A stretch of DNA of 64,000 bases, taken from contig NZ_RJRZ01000002.1 of NCBI RefSeq assembly GCF_003993775.1, positions 1 through 64,000 on the forward strand, in the 5' to 3' direction. The position numbers were made by a program, and so were the translations under genes. The notes beneath the pieces are model-generated. The model ran no database searches. It saw nothing but the letters and a program-made list of their open reading frames with translations, and was not told the origin of the DNA. This DNA is from Frigidibacter oleivorans. Lineage in GTDB: Bacteria > Pseudomonadota > Alphaproteobacteria > Rhodobacterales > Rhodobacteraceae. Positions 9,536 to 19,437 of the stretch are shown here, piece by piece (within the stretch, counting starts at the first letter, position 1; each line of letters begins with the position of its first letter).

Positions 9536-9717
9536 GCTCGCCTCCGTTTCTGGGCAGGTGCCGGTCTCGGCTGTCCTCACAGATGCGCGACCGCCGGCGG
9601 GGGGACAAGGAATGCAACAAATCTCTCACGCGGACGTGTCGCCTGCGGGGGATATGTTTCAAATCACGACAGGCCGGACTATCTGTGAGGCCGAGATCGC
9701 CCGCACCGGACATCCCC

Positions 9718-10809
9718 ATGCCGCTTGGCCCCAGCATCGTCGAACGACTGAACCGCGCCCGCGCCGACCTGCGCATGGGCGTGCCGGTGGTGCTGTGCGA
9801 TGGGCAGGGCGCGGTGGTGGCGGTGGCGGCCGAGGCGGTGGATGCGGCGCGTCTGGCCGGGCTGCGGGCGATGGGCGGCACGCTGGCGCTGGCGGTGACG
9901 AACCGGCGGGCCGAGACGCTGAAGGCCCGGGCCTATGACGGCGATCTGGCCCGGATCGCGGTGCCCGAGGCCGCGACGCTCGACTGGGTGGCGGCGGTGG
10001 CCGACCCGGCCCGCGATCTGGCGATGCCGATGAAGGGGCCGTTCCAGTCGCTGCGCGACGGGCCGGCGGACCTGCATCGCGCCGCGATCCGGCTGACGAA
10101 ATCGGCGCATCTGCTGCCCGCGGCGCTGGTCCTGCCGGTGGCGGACGGCGCCGCGCTGGCACAGGCCGAGGGCCTGACCCGGATCGACATGGCCGAGGCG
10201 GGTCCGGCGCTGGACCTCGCCGCGCCGCTGGCGCCGGTGGTGGCGGCGCGGCTGCCGATGGCCGCGGCCGAACGCGGGCGGCTGCACATCTTCCGCCCCG
10301 GCGACGGCAGCGAGGAACATTACGCGGTCGAGATCGGCGCGCCCCCCCGCGATGCGCCGGTGCTGGCGCGGCTGCATTCCGCCTGTTTTACCGGCGATGT
10401 GCTGGGCAGCCTGAAATGCGATTGCGGGCCGCAACTGCATGCCGCGCTGGACCAGATGGGGGCCGAGGGCGCGGGCGTGCTGCTCTACCTCAACCAGGAG
10501 GGCCGGGGCATCGGCCTGGCCAACAAGATGCGCGCCTATTCGCTGCAGGATCAGGGCTTCGACACGGTCGAGGCCAATCACCGTCTGGGCTTCGAGGATG
10601 ACGAGCGCGACTTCCGCATCGGCGCGGGCCTGCTGCAGCGCATGGGCTTCGGCAAGGTGCGGCTGCTGACCAACAACCCCGCCAAGGTCCGGATGCTGGA
10701 GGCGAACGGGATCGAGGTGGTGGAACGTGTGCCGCTGAAGGTGGGGCTGACCCGGTTCAACGCCGCCTATCTGGCGACCAAGGCCGCCAAGTCGGGGCAT
10801 CTGCTGTGA
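9718..10809 (+). CDS. ribA: GTP cyclohydrolase II
   Basis: A 363-residue protein whose C-terminal ~200 residues are GTP cyclohydrolase II, the first step of riboflavin synthesis. The zinc cysteines C223, C234 and C236 lie in [18 protein letters not shown], followed by [13 protein letters not shown] and the [13 protein letters not shown] segment. E. coli RibA is only about 196 residues; here about 150 extra N-terminal residues occupy the place of a DHBP-synthase domain but show no RibB acidic-loop signature, so that part is probably non-catalytic. The next gene starts inside its stop codon. Confidence 0.88.
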   Translation: MPLGPSIVERLNRARADLRMGVPVVLCDGQGAVVAVAAEAVDAARLAGLRAMGGTLALAVTNRRAETLKARAYDGDLARIAVPEAATLDWVAAVADPARDLAMPMKGPFQSLRDGPADLHRAAIRLTKSAHLLPAALVLPVADGAALAQAEGLTRIDMAEAGPALDLAAPLAPVVAARLPMAAAERGRLHIFRPGDGSEEHYAVEIGAPPRDAPVLARLHSACFTGDVLGSLKCDCGPQLHAALDQMGAEGAGVLLYLNQEGRGIGLANKMRAYSLQDQGFDTVEANHRLGFEDDERDFRIGAGLLQRMGFGKVRLLTNNPAKVRMLEANGIEVVERVPLKVGLTRFNAAYLATKAAKSGHLL

Positions 10810-11309
10810 GCGCGACGGATCTGGTCGTGACCCCCGGCGGCCTGCGCTTCGGCGGCAGGCTCTGGCCCTGCACCATCGGCCGGGGCGGCATCACGGCCCG
10901 CAAGCGCGAAGGCGACGGCTGCACCCCGGCGGGACGGCACCGGATCGTGGGCATGCTCTATCGCCCCGACCGCATCGCCCGCACGGCCCTGCCCGATTGG
11001 GCGGTGCCGATCCGGCCCTTCGACCTGTGGTGCGACGACCCCGATCACGAGCACTACAACCAGATGGTCGCGGCGCCCTTCCCCGCCAGCGCCGAACGGC
11101 TGCGCCGGGCCGATCCGATGTATGACCTCGTGCTGGTCACCGACTGGAACTGGCCCGAGGCGCAGCCGGGACGCGGCTCGGCGATCTTCCTGCATATCTG
11201 GCGCCGGCCCGGGCATCCGACGGCCGGCTGCGTGGCGCTGGCACGGGCCGACCTGATCGGGATCGCCCGCCGGCTGAGGCCCGACTCGCGGCTGGTGGTG
11301 CGGGCCTGA
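10806..11309 (+). CDS. L,D-transpeptidase (YkuD) domain protein
   Basis: A 167-residue YkuD-fold protein. The catalytic pattern is present as H130 in IFLHIW and C142 in [12 protein letters not shown]-transpeptidases crosslink peptidoglycan or attach proteins to it, but this one shows no signal peptide or membrane segment, so its place of action is uncertain. The GTG start overlaps the ribA stop (GTGA), which implies coupled translation. It converges on the YggS-type gene across a hairpin. Confidence 0.8.
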   Translation: MSATDLVVTPGGLRFGGRLWPCTIGRGGITARKREGDGCTPAGRHRIVGMLYRPDRIARTALPDWAVPIRPFDLWCDDPDHEHYNQMVAAPFPASAERLRRADPMYDLVLVTDWNWPEAQPGRGSAIFLHIWRRPGHPTAGCVALARADLIGIARRLRPDSRLVVRA

Positions 11310-11313
11310 TCCG

Positions 11314-11356
11314 GCGCAGCGGGCGGCGGAAAGACTGCCCCCTCCCCCCGCTGCGC
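11314..11356. terminator. Large hairpin between two convergent genes
   Basis: A perfect 10-bp inverted repeat GCGCAGCGGG/CCCGCTGCGC encloses 23 bases and fills the gap between two convergent stops. Neither arm is followed by a T-run. It may work as a two-way terminator or RNA-end protector, as is common in GC-rich genomes; this function is inferred from position only. Confidence 0.4.
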
Positions 11357-11368
11357 GAGGCCGGGCGC

Positions 11369-12028
11369 TCAGGCCGGGCGGGGGCTGCGCGCGCCGAAGA
11401 TGGCGGACCCCACGCGCACATGGGTGGCGCCATGGGCGATGGCGGTTTCGAAATCCGCCGACATGCCCATCGACAGGCCGGCAAGGCCGTTGCGTTCGGC
11501 GATGCGGGCGAGATGCGCGAAATGCGGGGCCGGGTCCTCGCCATCGGGCGGAATGCACATCAGCCCGGCCAGCGGCAGGTCCATCATCCGGCAGGCGGCG
11601 ATGAAATCGTCGGCCATGTCGGGCAGGATGCCGGCCTTCTGCGGTTCTGCCCCCGTATTGACCTGCACGAACAGCTCCGGGCTGGTGCCCCGCCCCTGCG
11701 CCAGCCGGGCGAGCTTTTCGGCGAGGCTCGGGCGGTCCAGCGTCTGGATCGTCTCGAACAGTTCCACCGCTTTGTTGGCCTTGTTGGTCTGCAGCGGTCC
11801 GATCAGGTGCAGGCTGACGCCCGGCCAGCGCGCCCGCCATGCGGGCCATTTCAGCGCCGCCTCCTGCACATAGTTCTCGCCGAAGATGCGCTGGCCCTCG
11901 TCCAGCACCGCCTCGACCCGCGCGGCGGGCTGGATCTTCGACACGGCGATCAGCGTCACCGATCCCGCCGCGCGGCCCGCGGCGGTCTCCGCCTCGGCGA
12001 TGCGGGCGCGGATGTCACTCAGCGGCAT
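11369..12028 (-). CDS. YggS family pyridoxal phosphate homeostasis protein
   Basis: A 219-residue PLP-binding protein of the YggS/PROSC family, which buffers pyridoxal phosphate rather than catalysing a known reaction. K31 in LIAVSKIQP is the PLP lysine; FGENYVQEA, HLIGPLQTNK, FVQVNTG and the phosphate-binding RVGSAIFGAR follow in family order. Its start lies inside the 3' end of the sulfotransferase gene (14-base overlap), so it is likely translated from the same message. Confidence 0.9.
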   Translation of the reverse strand: MPLSDIRARIAEAETAAGRAAGSVTLIAVSKIQPAARVEAVLDEGQRIFGENYVQEAALKWPAWRARWPGVSLHLIGPLQTNKANKAVELFETIQTLDRPSLAEKLARLAQGRGTSPELFVQVNTGAEPQKAGILPDMADDFIAACRMMDLPLAGLMCIPPDGEDPAPHFAHLARIAERNGLAGLSMGMSADFETAIAHGATHVRVGSAIFGARSPRPA

Positions 12029-14186
12029 CGCCGTCCCCCGGCAAGAGGTCGCCCAGCGCCTCGAACAGCTCGCCCAGATGCGGGGCATAGCGGCGCCAGG
12101 ACTGCAGCGAGCCGGTGCTGATCGGCTGGCGCACCTGGAACACCGACAGCGTGTCGACCTTGCGGCGGTTCTGGTGGAAGTTCAGGCAGGCATCCTCCCA
12201 GTCCAGCCCGCAGGCGGCGATCAGCTGCCGGGTCTGGGTCTCGGGGTCGGCGACCAGATCCTCGTACTGCACCTCGTGGAACCAGCCGGGCACCCGGGCG
12301 CGCCAGAACTCGATCATCTCGTGAAAGGTGCGGTAGTAGAGCCCGAGGTCGCGCAGGCTGTTGGAATAGAGATGCGTGCCCTCGGCAAAGCGGTTCTTGT
12401 AGATCGACACGAGGTTGTCGCGCGGATCGCGGCGCACCACGATGAACCGCGCCTGCGGCAGGGCCAGCTTCAGCAGCCCGATATACATGTAGCTCTGGAT
12501 CGACTTGTCGGTGATCCGCGCGGCGCCCGGCGCCCGGGTCGCCAGTGCGGCGGCATAGTCGCGGCCCAGCCCGGCGATTTCGGCATCCGGGATCCCGGCC
12601 AGGGCGCGGGCATGGGTGCCGGCGGACAGAAGCGCGGTGGCAAGGTTCGCCGCGACATTGACCTCGCCGGTGCCGGTGACGGCGGAATGGCTGGCGATGA
12701 TCTGTTCGACCAGCGTGGTGCCCGACCGCGGCATGCCGGTAACGAAGATCGGCGCGAAGCCTTCGGTGCCCCCGACCGCCGTGCCCGGCCAGTCGCGGCT
12801 GGCCATGCTGGCCATCACATCGGCGACGCGCGCCTGCCTTTGGGCGATGTCATAGGGATACAGCCGACGTGACAGGTCGTTCGCCGTCTTCAGGTAGGGG
12901 AAGACCCGGTCATACTGCTTCAGGTCCTCCAGCGCCTTGGCGATGGCAAAGCCGAAGCCGATGCGATCCTCGTCGCCCAGCATCGGGTTGTCGAACCGCG
13001 CCTGCATCTGGCCCAGGATCGGGTCGCCCTCCGTGACGCGGTGCGAGGCGAGGAAGTTACGCCATGTCTCGCCGGCATTGGGCGACAGCTCGAAGCTGCG
13101 GCGGAACAGCGGTTCGGCGGCCTCGAAATCGCCCAGCGTCTGGTACAGCGTGGCAAGTCCCGACACGGCCAGCGGCAGATCGGGGCGCAGGTCCAGCGCC
13201 CGACGATAGAAGGCCATCGCCTCGTCGTCGCGGCCGAGGCGCGAGCAGCACTGCCCCAGCAGCGCCAGCGCATCGGCGCGGTCGGGATCGGCCGCCAGCG
13301 CCGCGCGCAGCGCCCCTTCGGCCCCGGCGAAATCCTTCTGCCGGATCCGGACATTGGCCAGCGTGACATGCGGTGCCGCGTCCCGGGGGTCGAGCCGGAT
13401 CGCCGCCTCGGCGAGGCGCGTGGCACGGGGCAGGTCGCGCTGCTGCAGGCAGGCCGCCGCCAGCAGCGCCAGCGCCGAGGCCCGGCGCGGGCCCAGTGCG
13501 ACCGCCTGCTTGAACGCCTCTTTCGCCTCGGCGAAGCGGCGCTGCAGCAGATACATCTGCCCGAGATTCTCGAAGGGTTCCGGGTCGTCGCCCGCGGCAC
13601 GGGCGGCGCGCAGATAGGCCTCGGTCGCGGCCTCGACCTTGCCCTGTTTCGCCCGCGCGGTGGCAACGAGGTTCAGCACCGGCGCCAGATTGGGGTGGCG
13701 GGCCAGCAGCGCGGTGCCCGCAAGGTCGGCCTCGGCGAAACGGCCCGCGGCCATCAGCGCCAGCAGCTTGCGCCCCTCGACCTGCAGCGCGGGCGGCAGC
13801 CCGGCGGGGCGGCGCAGCGCGGCGCCGAACCGGTCCTGCAGGCGCAGGCGCAGGTCCGCCGGGACCGGGGCCGTCTTCAACTCGGACAGGAAGGCCGTCT
13901 CGGCCTGCGGATCGGCCGCCAGCGCCACCGCCTGCGCCCGCGCCAGCCACACGGCCGGTTCGCCGGGGCGCAGCCGGGTCGCGGCCTGCAGATGCGGCAG
14001 GGCGCGGTCGATCTTGTCGGCGGTCAGGAAGATACGGCCGACCTGAAAATGCACCTCGGGGATGCCGGGTTTTGCCGCCAGCATCCGCTCGTAGCGCTGC
14101 AGCGCCTCTTCAAGGCGCCCGGCCGCCTGCAGCCGCATCGCCTCGGCATAGAGGGCTTCGAGGTCGATCTTGCTGTCAGTCACCAT
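12015..14186 (-). CDS. TPR-repeat protein with C-terminal sulfotransferase domain
   Basis: A 723-residue protein in two parts. The first ~460 residues are a long run of TPR-like helical pairs (for example LEEALQRYERMLAAKPGIPE near residue 25). The last ~240 form a PAPS-dependent sulfotransferase: the 5'-phosphosulfate loop VTGMPRSGTTLVE is near residue 485 and the 3'-phosphate site VVRRDPRDNLVS near 600. There is no signal peptide, so it should be cytosolic, sulfating a small molecule or glycan; the substrate is unknown. It is longer in TPRs than many family members. Confidence 0.85.
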   Translation of the reverse strand: MVTDSKIDLEALYAEAMRLQAAGRLEEALQRYERMLAAKPGIPEVHFQVGRIFLTADKIDRALPHLQAATRLRPGEPAVWLARAQAVALAADPQAETAFLSELKTAPVPADLRLRLQDRFGAALRRPAGLPPALQVEGRKLLALMAAGRFAEADLAGTALLARHPNLAPVLNLVATARAKQGKVEAATEAYLRAARAAGDDPEPFENLGQMYLLQRRFAEAKEAFKQAVALGPRRASALALLAAACLQQRDLPRATRLAEAAIRLDPRDAAPHVTLANVRIRQKDFAGAEGALRAALAADPDRADALALLGQCCSRLGRDDEAMAFYRRALDLRPDLPLAVSGLATLYQTLGDFEAAEPLFRRSFELSPNAGETWRNFLASHRVTEGDPILGQMQARFDNPMLGDEDRIGFGFAIAKALEDLKQYDRVFPYLKTANDLSRRLYPYDIAQRQARVADVMASMASRDWPGTAVGGTEGFAPIFVTGMPRSGTTLVEQIIASHSAVTGTGEVNVAANLATALLSAGTHARALAGIPDAEIAGLGRDYAAALATRAPGAARITDKSIQSYMYIGLLKLALPQARFIVVRRDPRDNLVSIYKNRFAEGTHLYSNSLRDLGLYYRTFHEMIEFWRARVPGWFHEVQYEDLVADPETQTRQLIAACGLDWEDACLNFHQNRRKVDTLSVFQVRQPISTGSLQSWRRYAPHLGELFEALGDLLPGDGDAAE

Positions 14187-14283
14187 GGGTCCGGTCCGTC
14201 GCCTGCGTCGCGGCGGACGTTACCGGCCGGGGGCAGCAGTGTCGAGAGAGCGGGGCGGCGGGGATCGGGCGACCCCGCAACGG

Positions 14284-14310
14284 AAAAGAGCGGGCACAAG
14301 GCCCGCTCTT
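14284..14310 (-). terminator. Intrinsic terminator of the porin gene
   Basis: On the minus strand a 10-bp stem AAGAGCGGGC/GCCCGCTCTT with a 5-base loop starts about 24 bases after the porin stop and ends in a T-run. This is a textbook rho-independent terminator. Confidence 0.85.
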
Positions 14311-14334
14311 CCCCAATTCCGTCCGATCCGGGGA

Positions 14335-15456
14335 TCAGAACGAGAGCGACAGACCGATCGAGTACTGGTCCTGGTCGCCGTCTTCCACCGAGACGTCCGA
14401 CGCGTAGCCGGCCGCGAGGATCGCACCGCCGCCCAGATCGTAGTTCACGATCAGGCCGTAGGAGTCGTAGCTGTCTTCGAAGTCGCCGTCGAGGTCAACG
14501 CCAGCCGGAGCAGCCGGGGTCGAGCCCGAGACGCTGCCGATGTCGAAGTTGTACTGACCGTAGTTCGCGTGCAGCAGCAGCGCGCCCATTTCGTAGCCGA
14601 TGCCGATGCCGTAGTGCTCGACGTCAGCGCCGTCAAAGTCGACCACAGCCACGCCGTAATCGGCGGTGACGTCGTCGAATTCGGTCATCGAGTAGTTCAG
14701 GACCAGCGAGAAGCCGTTGTCCATCGCCGCCTTGACGCTCAGACCGTACTTGTCGAAGTCGCTCGCAACCAGCTCGTCCGCCGAACCAGCAACGGTCGAA
14801 ACGCCGCCAGCGGTGGCGATCAGATCGCTCAGCACGGTGTAGGTGCGGCCGCCCTCGCCGGTCTGGTAGCCGAAGCCGAAGCCCAGCTCGACGCCCGAGA
14901 ATTCGGTCGCGTACTTCATACCGAGGCCGAAGACAGCGTCATCGACATCGCCATCGGCGTCTTCGGTATCATCCTGTTCGGCCGAGAAGGCGAACCCGAA
15001 GTCACCGAAGGCGTATTCGTAGCGCAGCACCTGGTCGTCGTAGAAACCGTCGCTGTTGCCGTCATAGCCGATGTGGGTGGTGCCTTCGTCGGTGATGGCA
15101 GTGCCCATCGCCGGTTCGGTCATCGCCCAGTCGAGCGCGCCGTCGGTGTCACCGAGGGTCAGCTTGCCGAACGCGCCCGAGATCCAGACGGTGCCGTTGT
15201 CGCCGACCGGGTTCTGGTTCTCTTCCGAGTTGGCATCCGCGTCGAGGCGGTAGGTCGCGCCGAACGAGAGGCCGGTGTCGGTTTCACCGGTCATCACGAA
15301 GTTGATATTGTAGCTGTTGTGGAACTTGAGCGAGTCACCCGCACCGTAGTCGATGGTGGTGACGCCCATTTCCGCCGAACCTTCGATCACGACTTCAGCG
15401 GCCGCGGCACCCGCGAGGCCGACCAGAGCGGTCGAAGCAAGAAGAAGCTTTTTCAT
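14335..15456 (-). CDS. Outer-membrane porin
   Basis: A 373-residue Gram-negative porin of the Rhodobacterales type. It opens with a signal peptide (MKKLLLAS, cleavage after AAAA near residue 20) and the mature start EVVIEGSAEMG. The rest alternates short beta-strand patterns with acidic, Gly/Asp-rich turns, and the chain ends in Phe (SIGLSLSF), the BAM recognition signal. Codon use is noticeably plainer than that of its neighbours (many GAC, AAG, TTC), as expected for a very abundant protein. GAGGG precedes the ATG. A terminator follows, so it is probably monocistronic. Confidence 0.9.
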   Translation of the reverse strand: MKKLLLASTALVGLAGAAAAEVVIEGSAEMGVTTIDYGAGDSLKFHNSYNINFVMTGETDTGLSFGATYRLDADANSEENQNPVGDNGTVWISGAFGKLTLGDTDGALDWAMTEPAMGTAITDEGTTHIGYDGNSDGFYDDQVLRYEYAFGDFGFAFSAEQDDTEDADGDVDDAVFGLGMKYATEFSGVELGFGFGYQTGEGGRTYTVLSDLIATAGGVSTVAGSADELVASDFDKYGLSVKAAMDNGFSLVLNYSMTEFDDVTADYGVAVVDFDGADVEHYGIGIGYEMGALLLHANYGQYNFDIGSVSGSTPAAPAGVDLDGDFEDSYDSYGLIVNYDLGGGAILAAGYASDVSVEDGDQDQYSIGLSLSF

Positions 15457-15742
15457 CGTTTCCCTCGTTGTATCAAAGCTGCGCCCACCCCAGGGGAATC
15501 CGAGTTGGGTATGGGCTTCTGTTTCATCCTTCGCCCCCCGCATTGCAACGGAAACGGATCGCACGCCCCGGAATGCCGGAAACCGTGGTGCAGTCTTGCC
15601 ACAGTGGCGTCACCCGCGGCGCAGCGCCGGACAGGCCGCCGCGCCGCGCCGCGCCGGTCCCCGCGCCTGCCGGGGAAAAACCTTGTCGCCCCGGGGGGCT
15701 TCGGCTAGACAGCGGGAAAGAAGAACGGGGGCTTATCGTCAC

Positions 15743-16252
15743 ATGCTCGTGCACCGCATCCTGCGCGCCGGTCTGGTGCTTGGTCTGGCAGGCACCGTCG
15801 CGGCCTGCGGCGGCAATCTGTTCGGCACCCGCGAAAGCAACCAGGCCCAGCAGCAGGCGCTGACCGGGCTGGAGGACTACGACAACCAGACCGAGCGGCT
15901 GAGCATCCGCGAGTCGATCTTCGACGTGTTCGGGCGGCAGGACGACCCGAACACCACCGTCGAGGTGAACAAGTACATCTGGCAGGCCTCGCTCGACGTG
16001 CTGAACTTCCTGCCGGTGCAATCGGTCGATCCCTTCTCGGGCGTCATCGTCACCGGCTTCGGCACGCCGCCGGGGGGCGGGCGGTCCTATCGCGCGACGG
16101 TCTATGTCACCGATCCCGCGCTCGATGCCCGCAGCCTGAAGGTCGCGCTGGAAACCTCGGGCGGGGCGGCCGATGCCGATACCGTCCGCGCGGTCGAGGA
16201 CGCGATCCTGACCCGCGCCCGCCAGCTGCGCATCCGCGACAGCCGGCTGTAG
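15743..16252 (+). CDS. DUF3576 lipoprotein
   Basis: A 169-residue lipoprotein with lipobox LAGTVAAC (C22). The core, including [31 protein letters not shown] and [12 protein letters not shown]-like segments, matches the DUF3576 family found before leuS in many alphaproteobacteria. Function is unknown. The same order (DUF3576, leuS, lptE, holA) here suggests an envelope link with LptE. The lipidated cysteine is followed by Gly-Gly, so outer-membrane sorting is likely. Confidence 0.82.
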   Translation: MLVHRILRAGLVLGLAGTVAACGGNLFGTRESNQAQQQALTGLEDYDNQTERLSIRESIFDVFGRQDDPNTTVEVNKYIWQASLDVLNFLPVQSVDPFSGVIVTGFGTPPGGGRSYRATVYVTDPALDARSLKVALETSGGAADADTVRAVEDAILTRARQLRIRDSRL

Positions 16253-16298
16253 GCCCCACCCGCCCGGACCGGGGCGCCCCCTTCCGCGACCCGCCGCG

Positions 16299-16327
16299 CT
16301 GGACCTTGGCGCGGGGGCTTGTATAAC
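16299..16327 (+). promoter_or_regulatory. Candidate sigma-70 promoter for leuS
   Basis: CTGGAC and TATAAC are separated by 17 bases, ending about 28 bases before the leuS ATG. The -10 box is close to consensus and is the only A/T-rich spot in this gap. No mapped start site supports it. Confidence 0.4.
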
Positions 16328-16355
16328 GGCCCGCGACGCATTCCCGAGGGCCTTC

Positions 16356-18917
16356 ATGTCGCGCTACGATCCCGCCGCCACCGAACCGAAATGGCAAGCC
16401 GCCTGGGAGGCGGAGGGCGTCTTCGTCGCGCGCCACGATCCGGCCCGTCCGAAATACTACGTGCTGGAGATGTTTCCCTACCCGTCGGGACGCATCCACA
16501 TGGGCCATGTGCGCAACTACACGATGGGCGACGTGATCGCGCGCTACAAGGCGTCCTGCGGCTTCAGCGTGCTGCATCCGATGGGCTGGGATGCCTTCGG
16601 GATGCCGGCCGAGAATGCGGCGATGGAACGGGGCGGCCATCCCAAGGACTGGACCTACGGCAACATCGCCGACATGCGCGCCCAGATGAAGCCGCTGGGC
16701 CTGTCGATCGACTGGAGCCGCGAATTCGCCACCTGCGACCCGGAATATTACGGCCAGCAGCAGGCGATGTTCCTCGACATGCTGCAGGCAGGGCTGGTCT
16801 ACCGCAAGTCCGCGATGGTCAACTGGGACCCGGTCGACATGACCGTGCTTGCCAACGAGCAGGTGGAGGACGGCCGGGGCTGGCGGTCCGGCGCGCTGGT
16901 CGAGCGCAAGGAACTGACGCAGTGGTTCTTCCGCATCTCGGATGTCGCGGGCGAGCTGCTGTCGGCGCTGGACGGGTTGAAGAACTGGCCCGAGAAGGTG
17001 CGCCTGATGCAGGCCAACTGGATCGGCCAGTCGCGCGGGCTGCAATTCGCCTTCTCGACCGTCGATGCGCCCGACGGCTTCGACCGGGTCGAGGTCTACA
17101 CGACGCGGCCCGACACGCTGATGGGCGCGTCCTTCTGCGCGATCTCGCCCGATCATCCGCTGGCCAAGCATCTGGAGCGGCACGATCCCGAGATTGCAGA
17201 GTTCGTGGCCGACTGCCGCCGCATCGGCACCAGCGAAGAGGCGCTGGAAAAGGCGGAAAAGCGCGGCATGGACACCGGGATCCGGGTGCGCCACCCCTTC
17301 GATACCGCCTGGGAACTGCCGGTCTACATCGCCAACTTCATCCTGATGGACTATGGCACCGGCGCCATCTTCGGCTGCCCGGCCCATGACGCCCGGGATT
17401 TCGAGTTCGCCACCAAATACGGTCTGCCGATCAACCCGGTCTTCCTGCCCGCAAGCTCGGACCCGGCGGGCGACGAGGTGCCGCTGGCCGAAGCCTTCGT
17501 GCCGCCAAAGACCGAACCCGTCCGCTATGTCCGCGGCTTTGCGGGGGCCGAGATCCAGACCGGCGAGGCCGCCATCGCCGCCGCCATCGACTTCTGCGAG
17601 GCGAATGGCGTGGGGCGCGGCGTCACCAACTATCGCCTGCGGGACTGGGGCCTGTCGCGGCAACGGTATTGGGGCTGCCCGATCCCGGTGGTCCATTGCC
17701 CGGCCTGCGGCGTCGTGCCCGAGCGGAAGGAGAACCTGCCCGTCCGCCTGCCCGACGACGTGAGCTTCGACCAGCCGGGCAATCCGCTGGACCGGCATCC
17801 GACCTGGCGCGACTGTGCCTGCCCGTCCTGCGGCGGCCCGGCCCGGCGCGAGACGGACACGATGGACACCTTCGTGGACAGCTCGTGGTACTATGCCCGC
17901 TTCACCGCGCCCCGTGCGCCCACGCCCACCGATCCGGCGGAAGCCGACTACTGGATGAATGTCGACCAGTATATCGGCGGCATCGAGCATGCGATCCTGC
18001 ACCTGCTGTATTCGCGCTTCTTCGCCCGGGCGATGCATGCCACGGGGCACCTGCCCGCGAAGGCGATCGAGCCCTTCGACGCCCTGTTCACGCAAGGCAT
18101 GGTGACGCACGAGATCTACATGACCCGCGATGCCGGGGGCCGGCCGGTCTATCACCTGCCCGAGGATGTCGAGGAGGGGCGGCTGCGCGCGACCGGCGAG
18201 GCGGTGGAGATCATCCCCTCGGCCAAGATGTCGAAGTCGAAGAAGAACGTCGTCGATCCGGTGAACATCGTCCGGGCCTTCGGCGCCGATACCGCGCGCT
18301 GGTTCATCCTGTCGGACAGCCCGCCCGAGCGCGACGTGGAATGGACCGCCTCGGGCGCCGAGGCCGCCTACAAGTTCCTCGGCCGGCTGTGGCGGATGGC
18401 GGACGAGATCGCGGCCTCGGACACGCCGGACGATCCCGAGGAAGACCGGGCGCTGACCCGCGCCACCCACCGCGCCATCGCCGATGTTACGGCGGGGATC
18501 GAGGGCTTCGCCTTCAACACCTCGGTCGCGAAACTCTATGGTTTCGCCAACACCCTGTCGAAATCGCGGGCCGGCTGTGCCGCGCGGCGCGAGGCGATGG
18601 GCGTGATGGCGCAGCTGCTGTCGCCGATGGTGCCGCATCTGGCCGAAGAGATCTGGCACATGCTGGGCGGCGAGGGGCTGGTCGCGCAGGCACGCTGGCC
18701 CGAGGCCGACGCCGCGATGCTGGTGGAGGACGAGGTGACGCTGCCCATCCAGATCAACGGCAAGCGCCGGGGCGAAATCACCGTGCCGAAGGACATGCCG
18801 CCGGCCGAGATTGAAAAGCTGGCGCTGGCCAACGAGGATGTGGTGCGATTCCTCGCCGGCCAGCCGGTGAAGAAGCTGATCGTCGTTCCGGGCCGGATCA
18901 TCAATGTCGTCGTCTGA
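16356..18917 (+). CDS. leuS: Leucyl-tRNA synthetase
   Basis: An 853-residue class Ia aminoacyl-tRNA synthetase (E. coli LeuS 860) that charges tRNA-Leu. The HIGH motif is HMGH at 48-51 within [14 protein letters not shown], and KMSKS is at 624-628. The CP1 editing domain is present between ([10 protein letters not shown] and the [10 protein letters not shown] segment), as is the C-terminal tRNA-binding part. The gene overlaps lptE by 14 bases. Confidence 0.97.
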   Translation: MSRYDPAATEPKWQAAWEAEGVFVARHDPARPKYYVLEMFPYPSGRIHMGHVRNYTMGDVIARYKASCGFSVLHPMGWDAFGMPAENAAMERGGHPKDWTYGNIADMRAQMKPLGLSIDWSREFATCDPEYYGQQQAMFLDMLQAGLVYRKSAMVNWDPVDMTVLANEQVEDGRGWRSGALVERKELTQWFFRISDVAGELLSALDGLKNWPEKVRLMQANWIGQSRGLQFAFSTVDAPDGFDRVEVYTTRPDTLMGASFCAISPDHPLAKHLERHDPEIAEFVADCRRIGTSEEALEKAEKRGMDTGIRVRHPFDTAWELPVYIANFILMDYGTGAIFGCPAHDARDFEFATKYGLPINPVFLPASSDPAGDEVPLAEAFVPPKTEPVRYVRGFAGAEIQTGEAAIAAAIDFCEANGVGRGVTNYRLRDWGLSRQRYWGCPIPVVHCPACGVVPERKENLPVRLPDDVSFDQPGNPLDRHPTWRDCACPSCGGPARRETDTMDTFVDSSWYYARFTAPRAPTPTDPAEADYWMNVDQYIGGIEHAILHLLYSRFFARAMHATGHLPAKAIEPFDALFTQGMVTHEIYMTRDAGGRPVYHLPEDVEEGRLRATGEAVEIIPSAKMSKSKKNVVDPVNIVRAFGADTARWFILSDSPPERDVEWTASGAEAAYKFLGRLWRMADEIAASDTPDDPEEDRALTRATHRAIADVTAGIEGFAFNTSVAKLYGFANTLSKSRAGCAARREAMGVMAQLLSPMVPHLAEEIWHMLGGEGLVAQARWPEADAAMLVEDEVTLPIQINGKRRGEITVPKDMPPAEIEKLALANEDVVRFLAGQPVKKLIVVPGRIINVVV

Positions 18918-19437
18918 CCGCCGCTCCTTCCTCGGGCTGCTGGCCCTGCCCGCCCTGGCCCTGGCCGGGTGCGGCTTCTCGCCCGTCTACGGCACCGGCG
19001 GCGCGGGGGCGGAACTGCTGGAACAGGTCCGGGTCGCCGACCCCTCCGACCGCAACGGGTTCTTCTTGGTCGAGCGGATCGAGGAACGGCTGGGCCGCAC
19101 CCGCACGCCGCTCTACCGGATGACCTACGAGATCGAGACCGAAAGCAACGGGCTGGCCTATACCACCGACAACTCGATCACCCGCTACAATATCGACGGC
19201 AGGGTCCGCTATACGCTGACGGACGAGACGGGGCGCGTGGTCCTGACCTCGGGAACCGTCCGCAACTTCGTCTCCTATTCGGCCTCGGGCACCACGATCT
19301 CGACCTTGTCGGCGGAAGAGGATGCCTATGAACGGCTGATGCGCCTGCTGGCCGACCAGATCGTGATCGAACTGATCGCCTCTTCGGCGACGTGGAAGCG
19401 GGCCGTGCCGGCCGCGACGGCCGCGGCAGCCCCGTGA
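18904..19437 (+). CDS. lptE: LPS assembly lipoprotein LptE
   Basis: A 177-residue lipoprotein with lipobox LALAGC (C23) followed by GFSPVYG, the usual opening of LptE. It should plug the LptD barrel that places lipopolysaccharide in the outer leaflet. The arginine pair RRSFLGLL also resembles a Tat motif, but the lipobox decides its fate. The gene starts inside the end of leuS and its own stop overlaps the holA start, so these three are translated as a block. Confidence 0.88.
   Translation: MSSSDRRSFLGLLALPALALAGCGFSPVYGTGGAGAELLEQVRVADPSDRNGFFLVERIEERLGRTRTPLYRMTYEIETESNGLAYTTDNSITRYNIDGRVRYTLTDETGRVVLTSGTVRNFVSYSASGTTISTLSAEEDAYERLMRLLADQIVIELIASSATWKRAVPAATAAAAP

Noticed and set aside
9536-9717. 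FMN riboswitch upstream of ribA
   Set aside because: None of the conserved RFN blocks is visible in the gap, which is short and shared with the response-regulator promoter.
16107-18659. 850-codon open frame opposite leuS
   Set aside because: An antisense shadow produced by GC-rich codon bias; leuS itself has every expected motif.
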